Part shown: in pieces, positions 1 to 10,377 of the stretch | Position numbering within the stretch: the first letter of the stretch is position 1 | Layout: every line of letters starts with the position of its first letter | Source: Helochares maculicollis | Lineage: Eukaryota > Arthropoda > Insecta > Coleoptera > Hydrophilidae | Reading direction: 5' to 3' | Assembly (NCBI GenBank): GCA_033557835.1 | Contig: JAWQRO010000399.1 | Coordinates: 1-39,913, forward strand | DNA length: 39,913 nt | The notes under the pieces: model-generated | Database searches by the model: none | The model's input: only the letters and a program-made list of their open reading frames with translations | Told to the model about the DNA's origin: nothing | Position numbers and translations under genes: made by a program

Positions 1-955
1 TATATATACGTGTACCACATAAAAGTACCTGCGATTAATAATAATAAAACTACAAGCACTACATGCGCTTCAAAAATAAAAGCAAAAGTTTTAATATTCA
101 TAATTAACACTTACGCCAATGTCTATATTCAACACATTAATATATTCATAAGGAATATTCAATTCTTTTTCATTACACATGTATCAACGGAATATTTTTC
201 ATATTTGTTTATGTAATGTACATTACTTTGTGTTTAAAAATATATATACTCTTAACTAGTCTGCATTATGAAATGCTGGTTACTACCCTTTGCGAAGCTT
301 GAATTTTAAAATGTGAATTCATAAATAAAGGGAGGGTCCAAGTTTAGAATATAAATTCATAACTAAAATATGAAATTTATAACAGTAAAGACCCACTTAC
401 GGTTTTCAAATTTACCTGGAACTTTTTGTTATTATTATATTTTCCATATTTAGCATTTTTGTAACATTTTTGTAATATTTTTGTCATTTTTTTGGAAAGC
501 CTACTAAAATTGAAATTAATAAATTATAAAAATAGCACTTCTGGTGCTCCAATCATGTTAAAAATTTGTATCTGCAAGTTTTATTTATGATAATTAAGAT
601 GTGCACGAAATTTCAATTGGATAACTTAATTTTAAAGACTATTTTACTTGAAAACATTTCTAAACTGTGTAGGTAAACAGGTACAACCAGTAAACCTACA
701 TGCCTCAACAATTGATACAAATCTAAGTTTATGCAATAATAGCCGTATAGCAAATTTCATTGCTCTACTTTAAACGGTCTGAACGCTATCGTGTTTACAC
801 ACACACACACAGACAACATGCCAAAAATGGTCAAATTGGATTTAGGGGCACTCAAACGTGGAGATCCGTCAAAATCTCGAGGTCGAATATTCTCATAGTC
901 CCAATACCTTCCCTTTACTATACTTCGTATAGTAATACGGGAATGTAAAAATACA
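1..955 (+). repeat. dispersed repeat, copy 1 (RTE-like non-LTR 3' end)
   Basis: This stretch matches 26685-27487 in the same order and orientation. Shared parts include the block with CAACACATTAATATATTCAT, a CACTTCYGGTGCTCC block, an (AC)n tract (797-811 here) and the end CCAATACCTTCCCTTTACT. It ends in a perfect hairpin at 917-933 (ACTATAC, loop TTC, GTATAGT) followed by GGGAATGTAAAAA. An AC-rich tract, a terminal hairpin and an A-rich end are typical of 3' untranslated ends of RTE-type non-LTR elements in insects; that family assignment is inference. No reverse transcriptase frame is visible. The left boundary lies outside the window. Short 11-12 bp ATTTTTGTAAC units are expanded at about 453-492 in this copy only. 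Confidence 0.7.
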
Positions 956-1739
956 CATTGTGATTGAGAAGGGAATATGCGAGCACTGGCTATAAAATGA
1001 ATATTTTTTTGGAAGATGTACTTTATCGACATTACTTTATTGAAGCTCCAGATATACATACGATTAGAAGAAGCTCACAATTACGCTGTGACTGCGATAA
1101 TCTTGGTCTTGTTCAAGAAAGTTAGTATTTTTAATTCGGAAATAGTTTATATATGAATTCAGAATAGAAGTGAGCTTAAAATATTTAAATTTGTTTTGCC
1201 ATAAGATTATTACATCTTAAATAAGCTATATTAACTGTCGCATTTTTCCTGGTACGAAAATTAAGAGTTAATTGCGATTGAGTTTCCTATTAAAAGGCGT
1301 GTAAAACTAACGTTAAAGTCAGGCAATATAAGAAAATGCCCATGATGTGGATTATATGGAAGAACTTAAATAAATTGATTCCGGTTCGATTCAGAATTCA
1401 TTTTTAACATAATGTTATTATTTACTTACTTGAAATTGCATTGAAATACCTTGAGTTTTTAGTTTATCTAGGTAGACGTAAATTTGCCAATTAATTGTTG
1501 ATACACTGTCTATTATTGGAAAAACAAATGTTTTCCGAGTTTTCCAACGGTCTACCGAATAGACGCTTCCGATCGTAACCTCTTAACCGGGAGCACAATC
1601 TTCTATTTATTACGTGAGTGGCCAACACTTTTAAGAACAAAATGCAGTATTGTGCTTTAAAGAACTTACCCTAATAAATACTGAATATCGGCAAGGAAAT
1701 GCATTCGTTGTCATAAAATGTCACCCTTATTGCTATTTA
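956..1739. other. intergenic, nothing recognised
   Basis: AT-rich sequence between the repeat and the first mariner. I see no reading frame with homology, no tRNA and no splice-supported exon. Confidence 0.5.
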
Positions 1740-2919
1740 CCAGGTGCGCAAGTTTAAAATGTTTTTTTGTAAAACATTTTTATTCAAAGTATTAGCCCTC
1801 GCTTTTTACGCATTTATGGATACCATTCCAAAAGAAAGCTTCAACTTTCATTGATATTTATGCCATTTTTGTTTATCCTCGATAGTCTTGAAGTATTGCT
1901 CAGCCAGTGCGTGTTCCATCGCTGAGAAGAGGTGATAATCAGAAGGCGCCATGTCTGGTGAATACGGCGGGTGTGTTAGGAGTTTCCAACCAAGCGAAGA
2001 AATCGTTTCTTTGACCACTTTGGCTGAATGTGCAAGACGGTTGTCATGCTGCAGAAAGACTTTGCCGGACCAATTCTCGGCATTTTTCGATCGATGCGTG
2101 GTTTAAATTGATCATTTGTTGTCGATATCGGACTGTATTAACTGTTTCGCCGGGTTTGAGAAACTCGTAGTACACTACTCCCTTCTGGTCCCACCACACA
2201 CACAGCATTGTCTTCCTCCCAAAACGTTCCGGTTTTGTTCTTGATGTTGATGATTGTCCTGGCGTTACCCACGATTTCTTACGATTGGGATTCTCAAAAT
2301 ATATCCATTTTTCATCGCTAGTTACAACTTGATTCATAAAGCCTTTCTTTTGTGGTGTAAATGTAGCATTTCGCACACAGTTTTTCGTCTTTCCATCTGT
2401 CGTTCGTTCAGTTTGTGTAGAGCCCATTTTCCAACCTTTTGAACTTTCCTCATGGCTCTCAGGCGATCGAAAATGGCTTGCCGAGTGACATTCAACTGCT
2501 CCGCAATCATTTATTGTGTTTGTGAATCGTCTTCGTCCAATAATGCTTGTAATTCGTCGTCTTCAAACTGTTTGGTCGATTTTCACCTTCTTTGTCAATA
2601 ACATTGAAATCGCCATTTTTGAAATGTTGAAATCAGCGTTCACAAGTCTTGACAGTTCGAGCAAGATCACCGTAAGTCTCGATGACTTTTTTTGATAGAA
2701 CAAATAAATCATTACATGCCGCAAATGCTCTTTACTTGGCTCAAAATTCGACATATTTAACACGAAAAAGAAATATGCTAGTATCTTGTAAACAACTAAA
2801 CGAATATATTTTGTAGTGGCCAGTCTTACCAAAAATAGCGCTTTGGGCTCCAAAGGTTACCACAATTGATTTCATGCGCCACCTCTTGAAAACAAAATGA
2901 TATTTTAAACTTGCGCTCC
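1740..2919 (-). mobile_element. mariner (mauritiana-type) element 1, dead
   Basis: A nearly complete mariner with terminal inverted repeats. The left end reads CCAGGTGCGCAAGTTTAAAA and the right end, on the minus strand, GGAGCGCAAGTTTAAAAT. Each end is flanked by a TA dinucleotide (1738-1739 and 2920-2921), the usual mariner target site. The transposase runs on the minus strand. It starts at MSNFEPSKEHLRHVM (about 2753), continues with FKNGDF, the first catalytic Asp in VTSDEKWIYFENP (about 2300), the WWDQKGVVYYE and LKPGETVN motifs, the second Asp in LQHDN (about 2045) and the third in PSDYHLF (about 1940). The frame is broken by several shifts and stops, including one right after the N-terminal segment, so no active protein is possible. 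Confidence 0.93.
2754..2875 (-). other. upstream ORF in the mariner 5' region
   Basis: Upstream of the transposase ATG of element 1 an open frame starts with MKSIVVTFGAQSAIF and ends with VKYVEF, about 44 codons. Its stop overlaps the start of the transposase: ATGTCGAATTTTGA carries the transposase ATG in one frame and the small ORF's TGA in the other. Elements 2 and 4 carry equivalents beginning MKSI. Whether it is translated is unknown. The transposase frame itself is also open over part of this stretch, so the openness alone proves little. Confidence 0.45.
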
Positions 2920-2921
2920 TA

Positions 2922-4395
2922 GAATGCGTTAAACAATTAAGTACTCAACATACTCCCATACTAGCAAGATCGTGGAAGCAATTTAAAAGGTCGTCGAATT
3001 CGCAGCAGGCACCACCCGTTAGGCTGGGCAAAGGCCAGGAAAATCTTCCTTTATAAAAGATGGTAATAATATTATACAACGTTCCCGATCTATTTATTTC
3101 CCAATTATTCACATTTATTTACTTCTTAGTTACATGTATTCAATGGACGCATATATACTTTTAAATATGTATTTGTAACAATCATATAATTTCTACTTTA
3201 TAATTCGGACACCTAAGAGTAAATTCTTTTCTATCCGGTTTTTATGCTAAACGCTGGACTCTATGTTTATTAGTAATTTCTATAAAATTTCTGTCAACTG
3301 AAAGTAATTTTGATATGCTCTATTTGTTGATTGTACAATAAAATATAATCTGCCTAATGTTTATATAAATTATGAATACAATTAGACATATCAATTAAAC
3401 GAAGAAATGTTATTTTATAAGATATGTGGGATGTCGAATAAGACATCATTATTCAAACGCTAACCATGTTCTAGCCTAGGAAACTGAGAATCAACATGTA
3501 TTTTCTGTCTTTCAATTTTATTATCTTTAGATCATAGTAGATGTTCAATTTTTAATTTATCAGCTTTAAAGTCGTTGGGCATTCTAATCTCGTTCGTTCA
3601 TCTCTATTTTGTTTTTACACAAAATCTCTAACATATGAATTGAAGTGTAAAAGTGATCTAAATAAATTGTGTATTTGTTATTAAGCAATTCATCTGTCAA
3701 TTCGAGAACAACACTTGCTTACTTTTTTATCTGAGTAATTCAAACCATAATTTATATCTTTGTCTGTATATAATATTATATTTTACCTTCAGGTAGATGT
3801 GCTTTCACTCAAATCATACAATTTTGCAGCAAATTTAGTTTGAATTTTTTTCTCAGATTATTAACGAGTGGCTCTAGTTAATTATATTCAGACTTACATG
3901 TCCCGCCCGCTTCTGCACATCACATGACGTTTATTTTCATAGAAGGTGAAACAATAGTTCTGTTTTATAATGTATTAGCGGCATAAAATCCATGAAAATG
4001 GCGAGGAATATTACCAAAATATGTCCCATTACTAGACTCATTAGTTTGTACTGCCGCCATTCTGTTATGGTACAAAGCGATTAGTATTTATTTATTTATT
4101 GAGGGAAATACTTTAGTTTCATAACGATATAAAATATTAAATTGATCGTTTTAATTTTTTATTTCTTACCTAGCAATGTAACGAAAGTTGCCTAATTTAA
4201 AGGCAAATTTGCCAACTCCCTGAAAAATTGCTACTTGTACTAGTAAATTGCAAGAAAAAACTATTTGATACCTCACTTCAACCAGAGTATTAATAACATC
4301 TTAAATTTCCACCGAGATAGCATCGCTGAATAATGATTATTTATTTAAATAAATGTTACAGGGCTCTCTTCCAACTAGTTTTCGCCACATTACCG
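2922..4395. other. intergenic, nothing recognised
   Basis: AT-rich DNA between mariner element 1 and the STT3A leader. A slightly GC-richer patch at about 2990-3040 was inspected on both strands and gave no recognisable protein. No RNA gene was seen. Confidence 0.5.
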
Positions 4396-4399
4396 GTTT

Positions 4400-4568
4400 T
4401 ATCAAAGCCGATGCCGGTGCGTGTGTGGCAGTGACGTTGTCATCAACTCAAAATGTATACAACCCAGTGTTTCTAGGACTATTCGTTTGAAAAACCAATT
4501 AAGTGGTTCAAATCTGTTGCAACGAATTCAAATTGTATAGCCAAAAAAATAACACATACGTAATAATC
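4400..4568 (+). promoter_or_regulatory. candidate promoter and 5' UTR exon of STT3A
   Basis: A local GC-rich, CpG-containing patch (about 4383-4440) lies just upstream of STT3A and includes TGACGT at 4432-4437. A good splice donor (AATC then GTAAGTG) occurs at 4569 and an acceptor (TTTATTTCTAG) at 4661-4662, 21 bp before the STT3A ATG at 4684. The simplest reading is a non-coding first exon ending at 4568, an intron of 94 bp, and a second exon starting at 4663. The transcription start is not defined; no TATA box is evident. This is inference from splice signals. Confidence 0.45.
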
Positions 4569-4683
4569 GTAAGTGTTTTGCTATAAACTATTCGAAAACA
4601 TAACCTAACTTTTCACATTCCTTTAAATTTTTAAACATATTAATAGTTTTCTTTATTTCTAGAGCTTCCACAAAGATTCTACA

Positions 4684-7600
4684 ATGTTTGGATTGGGGAA
4701 GAAGGGGCCTGCTGCGGCAAATGCAGCCAAGCAAGAAACTTTACTGACTTTATCAATTTTAACTCTAGCTTCTATACTATGTAAGCAAAAATTACTCTAA
4801 GCCTTCTCTCTAAAAAAAGTGTCCTATTTTTATAATAAATTGACTTTAACTAAAGGGTACGCTAACATTTTTAGTGTTGACAACTCGCACATGAATAGTC
4901 AAGAAAACTTTCTAAAGCAGATATCTGATAATTCTATCCTACGAACTTAAACTACTCTTCCATCTATGCTTTTTCTTGTCCCTTTATGACAATTATAAGC
5001 TCATGTTACTTTCCCTTTTCAAATATTTAGCAAGGTGAAGCGACTTTTAAAAAAATATTTCAATTTTAGGAATAGTAACAAATATAGCCTCTGTTTAAAT
5101 AATATATCGCTTTTTAAATCAAATTTAGTTCCACTAATTTAAACATTTATGATTTAGCTATTGTAAAAACTTTTAATAGCTGGTTGTTAGAAAATCTGCT
5201 AGAATTTTTAATACGAAAGTTTGTTTAAAGGGAGTATTAGAAAATACATAGCTACACTTATAAAATGCTATATAGAATTATGTTTTAGTTCTATTTTTAG
5301 TAATAGTTTTAATTTTTTCAGTAAACTTCTCTTCTAAATTTAGTCATTTAAATATTGAGCTTTCTACCTATTAATTTGTCAAATGAAACAGATCTTTATC
5401 ATAAACAGTATTATATTTATTTATAAAAATGCATTTTATCCATCTCTCAGGCAATTAATGGATACCATTCCAAAGGAAAGCTTCAACTTTCATTGATAAC
5501 CATTCATCGAGTCATTTTTGTACATCCTCGAAAATCTTGAAATGTTTCTCAGCCAGTGTGTGTTCCAACGGTTGGAAGAGGTGATAATCGGAAGGCTGAA
5601 TGTGCAGGAGTGTTGTCATGCTGCAGAATGACTTTGCCATATCTTCGAACCCATTCTGGGCGTTTTTCGATCAATGCGTGGTTTAAATTGATCATTTGTT
5701 GTCGGTAGCGGACGCTATTTACTGGTTCGCCGGGTTTGAGAAGCTATTAGTACACTACTCCCTTCTGATCCCACCACACACACAGCATCGTCTTCCACCC
5801 AAAACGATCTGGATCCGGCGTTACCCACGCTTTCTTACGTTTGGGATTCTCACAATATATCCATTTTTCATGGCCAGTGACAACTGCATTTCGCACACAG
5901 TTTTTCGTCCTCCCATCTGTCATTTGTTCAATTTGAATCTTCCTCATAGCTCTCAGGCGATCGAAAATGACTTACCAAGTGACATTCAACTGCTCTGCAA
6001 TCATTTGTTGTGTTTTTGTATCCTCTTTTTCCAATAATGCTTGTAATTGATCATTTTAAACTTTTTTTATCGATTTTCACGTTCTCTATCAATAACATTG
6101 AAATAGCAACTTTTGAAATGTTTGAAACAGCATTGATAAGTGTTGACAATTGAAGCAAGATCACTGTAACTCTCTACAAGAATTCGATGACTTTCCGATG
6201 CCTTTTTCTTTTAATTGAAAAAGAAAATCATTACATGCCGCAAATGCTCTTTACTTGCATCAAAATTCGACATGTTTAACATGAAAAAGAAGTATGCTAA
6301 TAACTCGTAAGCAGCTAAACGAATATGACGTTTTGTAATGGGTAGTCTTCCAAAAAATGGCACTTTGAGTTCCAAAGGTTACTTTAATAGATTTCATGCA
6401 CAATCCCTTGACAACAAAACGACATTTTAAACTTGCGCACCTGGTATTAGCGATTTGCTTATACATATGTCTGCCTTAGAATGCAGTGATCATATTTTGT
6501 CACTGATGTTGTTATTTCAACGGGCAGTAGCCATTGTAAACTTCTTAAATGCACAGGGTATACAGACTTATTCTACAGAAACCTTAAAAATTACTATATT
6601 TTGACTTTTGTTCTAATGTTGAAGTTGTTTTGGAAATTCCTAAACCAAAATTGATACCGACTCGGTAACATTAAATTTCTGATATTTGTATGTCTTATGT
6701 GAGTTTTAGTCAGCTTACTGTTTTAAACTTAACGTCAAATGTTACATTACAAAACAATTACAATTATTATTACAAATTTCATCCTCTTCAAGGTAATCCT
6801 ATATGGATTAATACTCTTTAATTAGTATTTCTATAAATATTTGGAGTTGATTTCCGAGAGGGCGGTAATTTTTTCGATTCAGCTTGTATTTCATTGATTG
6901 ACCCAAAACAATATCCTCAGGTCAATTTTTTGTTTCCCGAAGAGCTGGACACTAAAGAGCAAAATCAGACAAATAGAGTAGTTCAGAAGCTATTTGACTC
7001 AAATTTGCAGCAAAATTGTTTAGCATAACCAATGCATTACCAGAATGTTAATTATCGAGGTGCAAAAACATTAAAAGTTTTCCAATTGCTTTCGATAAAT
7101 ACTTTTACACAATTTATGCATAATCCCCAACTAATATTCCTTACTTATAGTTTGACCTTAAAGAAGGTATTAAAAATGGGTCACAATACAATGATAGAAA
7201 AAACTGTCAACATCTCTTTGATATTAGACTTGTTTTGACTTTGACTTGCTTTTTTGGGTTTGACTGTGTTTCGTAAGATATGTACTTAATTGATCGGCAG
7301 TTCTCCAATCACATGTTCAGATCCATGTCTCATGTCTCGTGTGTTTAATAATTTTTTGGTAATTAGAAATAATTTTTTCATAGATTCTAACGAAATGCTC
7401 TTTTTTGAAAAATAATGTTTTTGGAACAATACAAAACGTGACTTTTCTGAGGCCCAAATGATGTTTCAAAATTTATTGTATCAACCCAAACAATATTTGC
7501 ATACTGTCGTCAAAAGCCTTTAATTGTCAATCGGCGATTTTTAAGTAGCAAATCCTTACTTCCGTGATATAGGTTATATCAGTAGACTTTGATGGAGGAC

Positions 7601-10243
7601 TCTCTGGATTCTCTGCCTTCTTCAAACAACTGTTATCAAACCAAAGCACTCACTCTAAAAAAAGTTTTGGCACAATATCCCTTGTGAACATTTTTTCCAA
7701 ATGCGAAATTCCCTTAAGGGAATTTTGTCGCTATTCTACAAGTGTTAACACTTTTAGATGAAAGTACATAAAGATATAGGCATAAAATAAAACCTTAAAA
7801 AAATAACTTCGTGTTTGAATAATCACAAAACATCTACAAGGCAAAAGTATATTTTTTATCACAGAAGTAGAAAGTAATATATTAAAAATGTATCCTATTG
7901 CAGCTTTTGCAACGAGACTATTTTCTGTCCTACGTTTTGAAAGTGTCATTCATGAGTTTGATCCATATTTCAATTACCGTACAACAAAATACTTGGCAGA
8001 ACAGGGTTTCTATTCCTTCCATAATTGGTTCGATGACAGAGCCTGGTATCCTCTTGGTCGAATCATTGGAGGTAACTATCCAGAACTATCAAAGATAAAA
8101 TTTGGCAACTCATTAGAAACATTACATTTCAGGAACTATTTATCCAGGTTTGATGGTCACTTCAGCTGCTATATACCATCTATGTTGGCTGTTAAATATC
8201 ACGATTGATATCAGGAACGTTTGCGTATTTCTCGCTCCTTTATTTTCATCGTTTACAACCATTATAACATATCTGTTAACGAAAGAACTGAGAAATGCTG
8301 GTGCTGGCTTAGTAGCAGCTGCTATGGTTTCCATCGTTCCGGGTTACATTAGCAGATCTGTAGCCGGAAGCTATGACAATGAAGGAATTGCCATATTTTG
8401 TATGCTTTTAACTTATTATATGTGGATTAAGGCAGTGAAAACTGGCACTATTTTTTGGGGAACTATGGCTGCTTTAGCCTATTTTTACATGGTAAGACTA
8501 TAATTAGACAAAAATTTCTTCAACATAAATTGAAAATTTTGATTCCAGGTGTCTTCCTGGGGAGGTTATGTCTTCTTAATCAACCTAATTCCATTACACG
8601 TCCTTACTTTAATGATCACAGGACGTTTCTCCCATCGTATTTACATAGCCTATAGCACGCTTTACTGTGTTGGAACAATACTCTCCATGCAAATATCTTT
8701 TGTGGGATTTCAACCCGTTCAAAGTTCTGAACATATGTTGGTAAGTACTATTACACCAATTAAATGAATTATTTACACTAAAATTGACTAATTAACACAA
8801 TGTCATTATTTCAGGCACTAGGCGTTTTTGGTTTATGCCAAATCCTGGCGTTTGTTGACTACTTAAGAAGCAAACTAAACCAACAAGAGTTTGAAACTCT
8901 CTTCATGTCTCTGGTGTACACTGTCGGTACAATTCTGATGATATTAGTTGGTATCTTGACCTTCTCAGGAAAAATTTCTCCATGGACTGGCCGCTTTTAC
9001 TCCCTTTTGGATCCTTCCTATGCGAAAAACCACATTCCTATAATTGCTAGTGTTTCTGAACATCAGCCAACCTCTTGGAGTTCCTTTTATTTTGACCTTC
9101 AAATTTTGGTGTTCCTTTTCCCAGCCGGGCTCTACTTTTGCTTCACTCAACTAACTGATGCTAACATCTTCTTAATCTTGTATGGAGTTACTAGTATTTA
9201 CTTTGCTGTAAGTATTTTGAACAACCAATTTCCCCACCTTTTCAATGTGGATTTATTTTATTTCCTCTTCAGGGTGTCATGGTGCGTCTCATGCTAGTGC
9301 TAGCTCCAGTGATGTGTATTTTAAGTGGTATAGCTATATCTCATCTATTAACAAAATTCATGAAAAACACCGACATGAAACATTCTGGGGAACACAAGAA
9401 ACCGAAGAAACTAGAATCTAATTTTGTTTTGAAAAATGAAATATCTGCAACATTTGTAGGAATTACATGTCTGTTGCTGATTTCCTATACATGCCACTGC
9501 ACTTGGGTCACATCTGAAGCATACAGTTCACCTAGTATTGTTTTGAGTGCTCGTTCACATGATGGAGGAAGGATAATTTTTGATGATTTTCGTGAGGCTT
9601 ATTATTGGTTGAAGATGAATACTCCTGAAGATGCAAGAATAATGTCATGGTGGGATTATGGTTACCAAATAACAGCTATGGCGAACAGAACTATATTAGT
9701 AGATAATAACACATGGAATAACACACATATTAGTAGAGTTGGGCAGGCCATGGCTAGTTCTGAAGAGAAAGCTTATGAAATTATGAAAGAACTCGATGTT
9801 GATTATGTTTTGGTTATTTTTGGCGGACTTACTGGGTATTCTTCTGATGATATAAATAAGTTTTTGTGGATGGTTCGAATTGGTATGTAATATAATAGGG
9901 TTTTGTGTACAAGCCAGTTAATTATTTGTTTTCTACACTAGGTGGTAGTACTGAAAAAGGAGCTCACATAAAAGAATGGGACTACTATTCTCCAAGTGGA
10001 GAATTCAGAGTGGATAAAGAAGGCTCTCCTACGTTACTGAATTGTCTTATGTATAAAATGTGCTATTATCGGTTTGGGCAAGTGTATACTGAAGGTGGTA
10101 AGCCACCAGGGTACGATCGGGTTCGCAGTGCGGAAATTGGCAACAAAGATTTTGAATTAGATGTCTTAGAGGAAGCGTACACGACAGAGCATTGGTTGGT
10201 GAGAATTTACAAAGTCAAAGACTTGCCTAACAGGGGTGTTTAA
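4684..10243 (+). CDS. Stt3A: oligosaccharyltransferase catalytic subunit STT3A
   Basis: STT3 transfers the lipid-linked glycan to Asn of N-X-S/T sequons in the ER lumen; the A form works with the translocon. Seven exons fit by phase and GT-AG borders: 4684-4780, 7904-8071, 8133-8491, 8549-8740, 8815-9207, 9273-9882, 9942-10243. Together they make 2121 nt, 706 residues, against 705 in human STT3A. Recognised motifs are the luminal HEFDPYFNYR (Asp about residue 52), the GSYDNEG metal-binding DNE (about 170-172), ISPWTGRFYSLLDPSYA, SVSEHQPT (about 351) and the WWDYG signature (about 529-533). These are followed by the conserved NNTWNNTHIS sequon region and the C-terminal EEAYTTEHWLVRIYKVKDL. Multiple transmembrane stretches fill residues about 20-480. 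The short first exon encodes MFGLGKKGPAA and the start of TM1. No break is seen, so the gene looks functional. Intron 1 (3.1 kb) carries a dead mariner. Confidence 0.97.
4781..7903 (+). other. STT3A coding intron 1
   Basis: Phase-1 intron with donor GTAAGC and acceptor TATTGCAG. It holds mariner element 2 (about 5452-6444). The remaining parts, 4781-5450 and 6447-7903, show no exon with homology. An in-frame ATG at 7888 just before the acceptor is intronic. Confidence 0.85.
5452..6444 (-). mobile_element. mariner element 2, same family as element 1, dead
   Basis: Co-linear with element 1 and in the same orientation. The right terminus on the minus strand reads CCAGGTGCGCAAGTTTAAAA, with TA at 6445-6446 outside it. 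The left inverted repeat is not recognisable, so the start is approximate. The transposase shows VTGHEKWIYCENPKRKKAW, in which the first catalytic Asp (TGDEKW) has become His. About 77 bp between the second and third Asp motifs are deleted relative to element 1 (junction near 5596). There are also frameshifts. It cannot make active transposase. The upstream MKSIKVTFGTQSAIFW frame is present at about 6274-6397. Confidence 0.92.
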
Positions 10244-10377
10244 TAAACTATTAACATTAAACAATTTTGCACAATAATTGCTCTTAAAGTTTAAGGAAAA
10301 AATAATTTGTTTATTTAATTTTTAATGGTAAATGAGCGTTCCAAGTTTCTTTAACCATTTGCTGCGTCTTGAATAAA
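10242..10377 (+). terminator. STT3A 3' UTR with polyadenylation signals
   Basis: AATAAA at 10242-10247 overlaps the stop codon and a second AATAAA lies at 10372-10377. The second is the more credible cleavage signal because it leaves a 3' UTR of normal length. Confidence 0.5.

Noticed and set aside
917..933. Likeness of the repeat's hairpin to a loxP arm (ATACTTCGTATA against ATAACTTCGTATA)
   Set aside because: One base is missing, the spacer structure is absent, and the hairpin is the conserved end of a dispersed repeat present twice.
1378..1400. CCGGTTCGATTC, like a tRNA T-arm
   Set aside because: No A and B box spacing or acceptor stem could be built around it.
7888..8208. Open frame starting at an ATG at 7888, a possible alternative STT3A start
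   Set aside because: The ATG lies in the intron 13 bp before the acceptor, and the exon at 4684 supplies the conserved N-terminus in the right phase.
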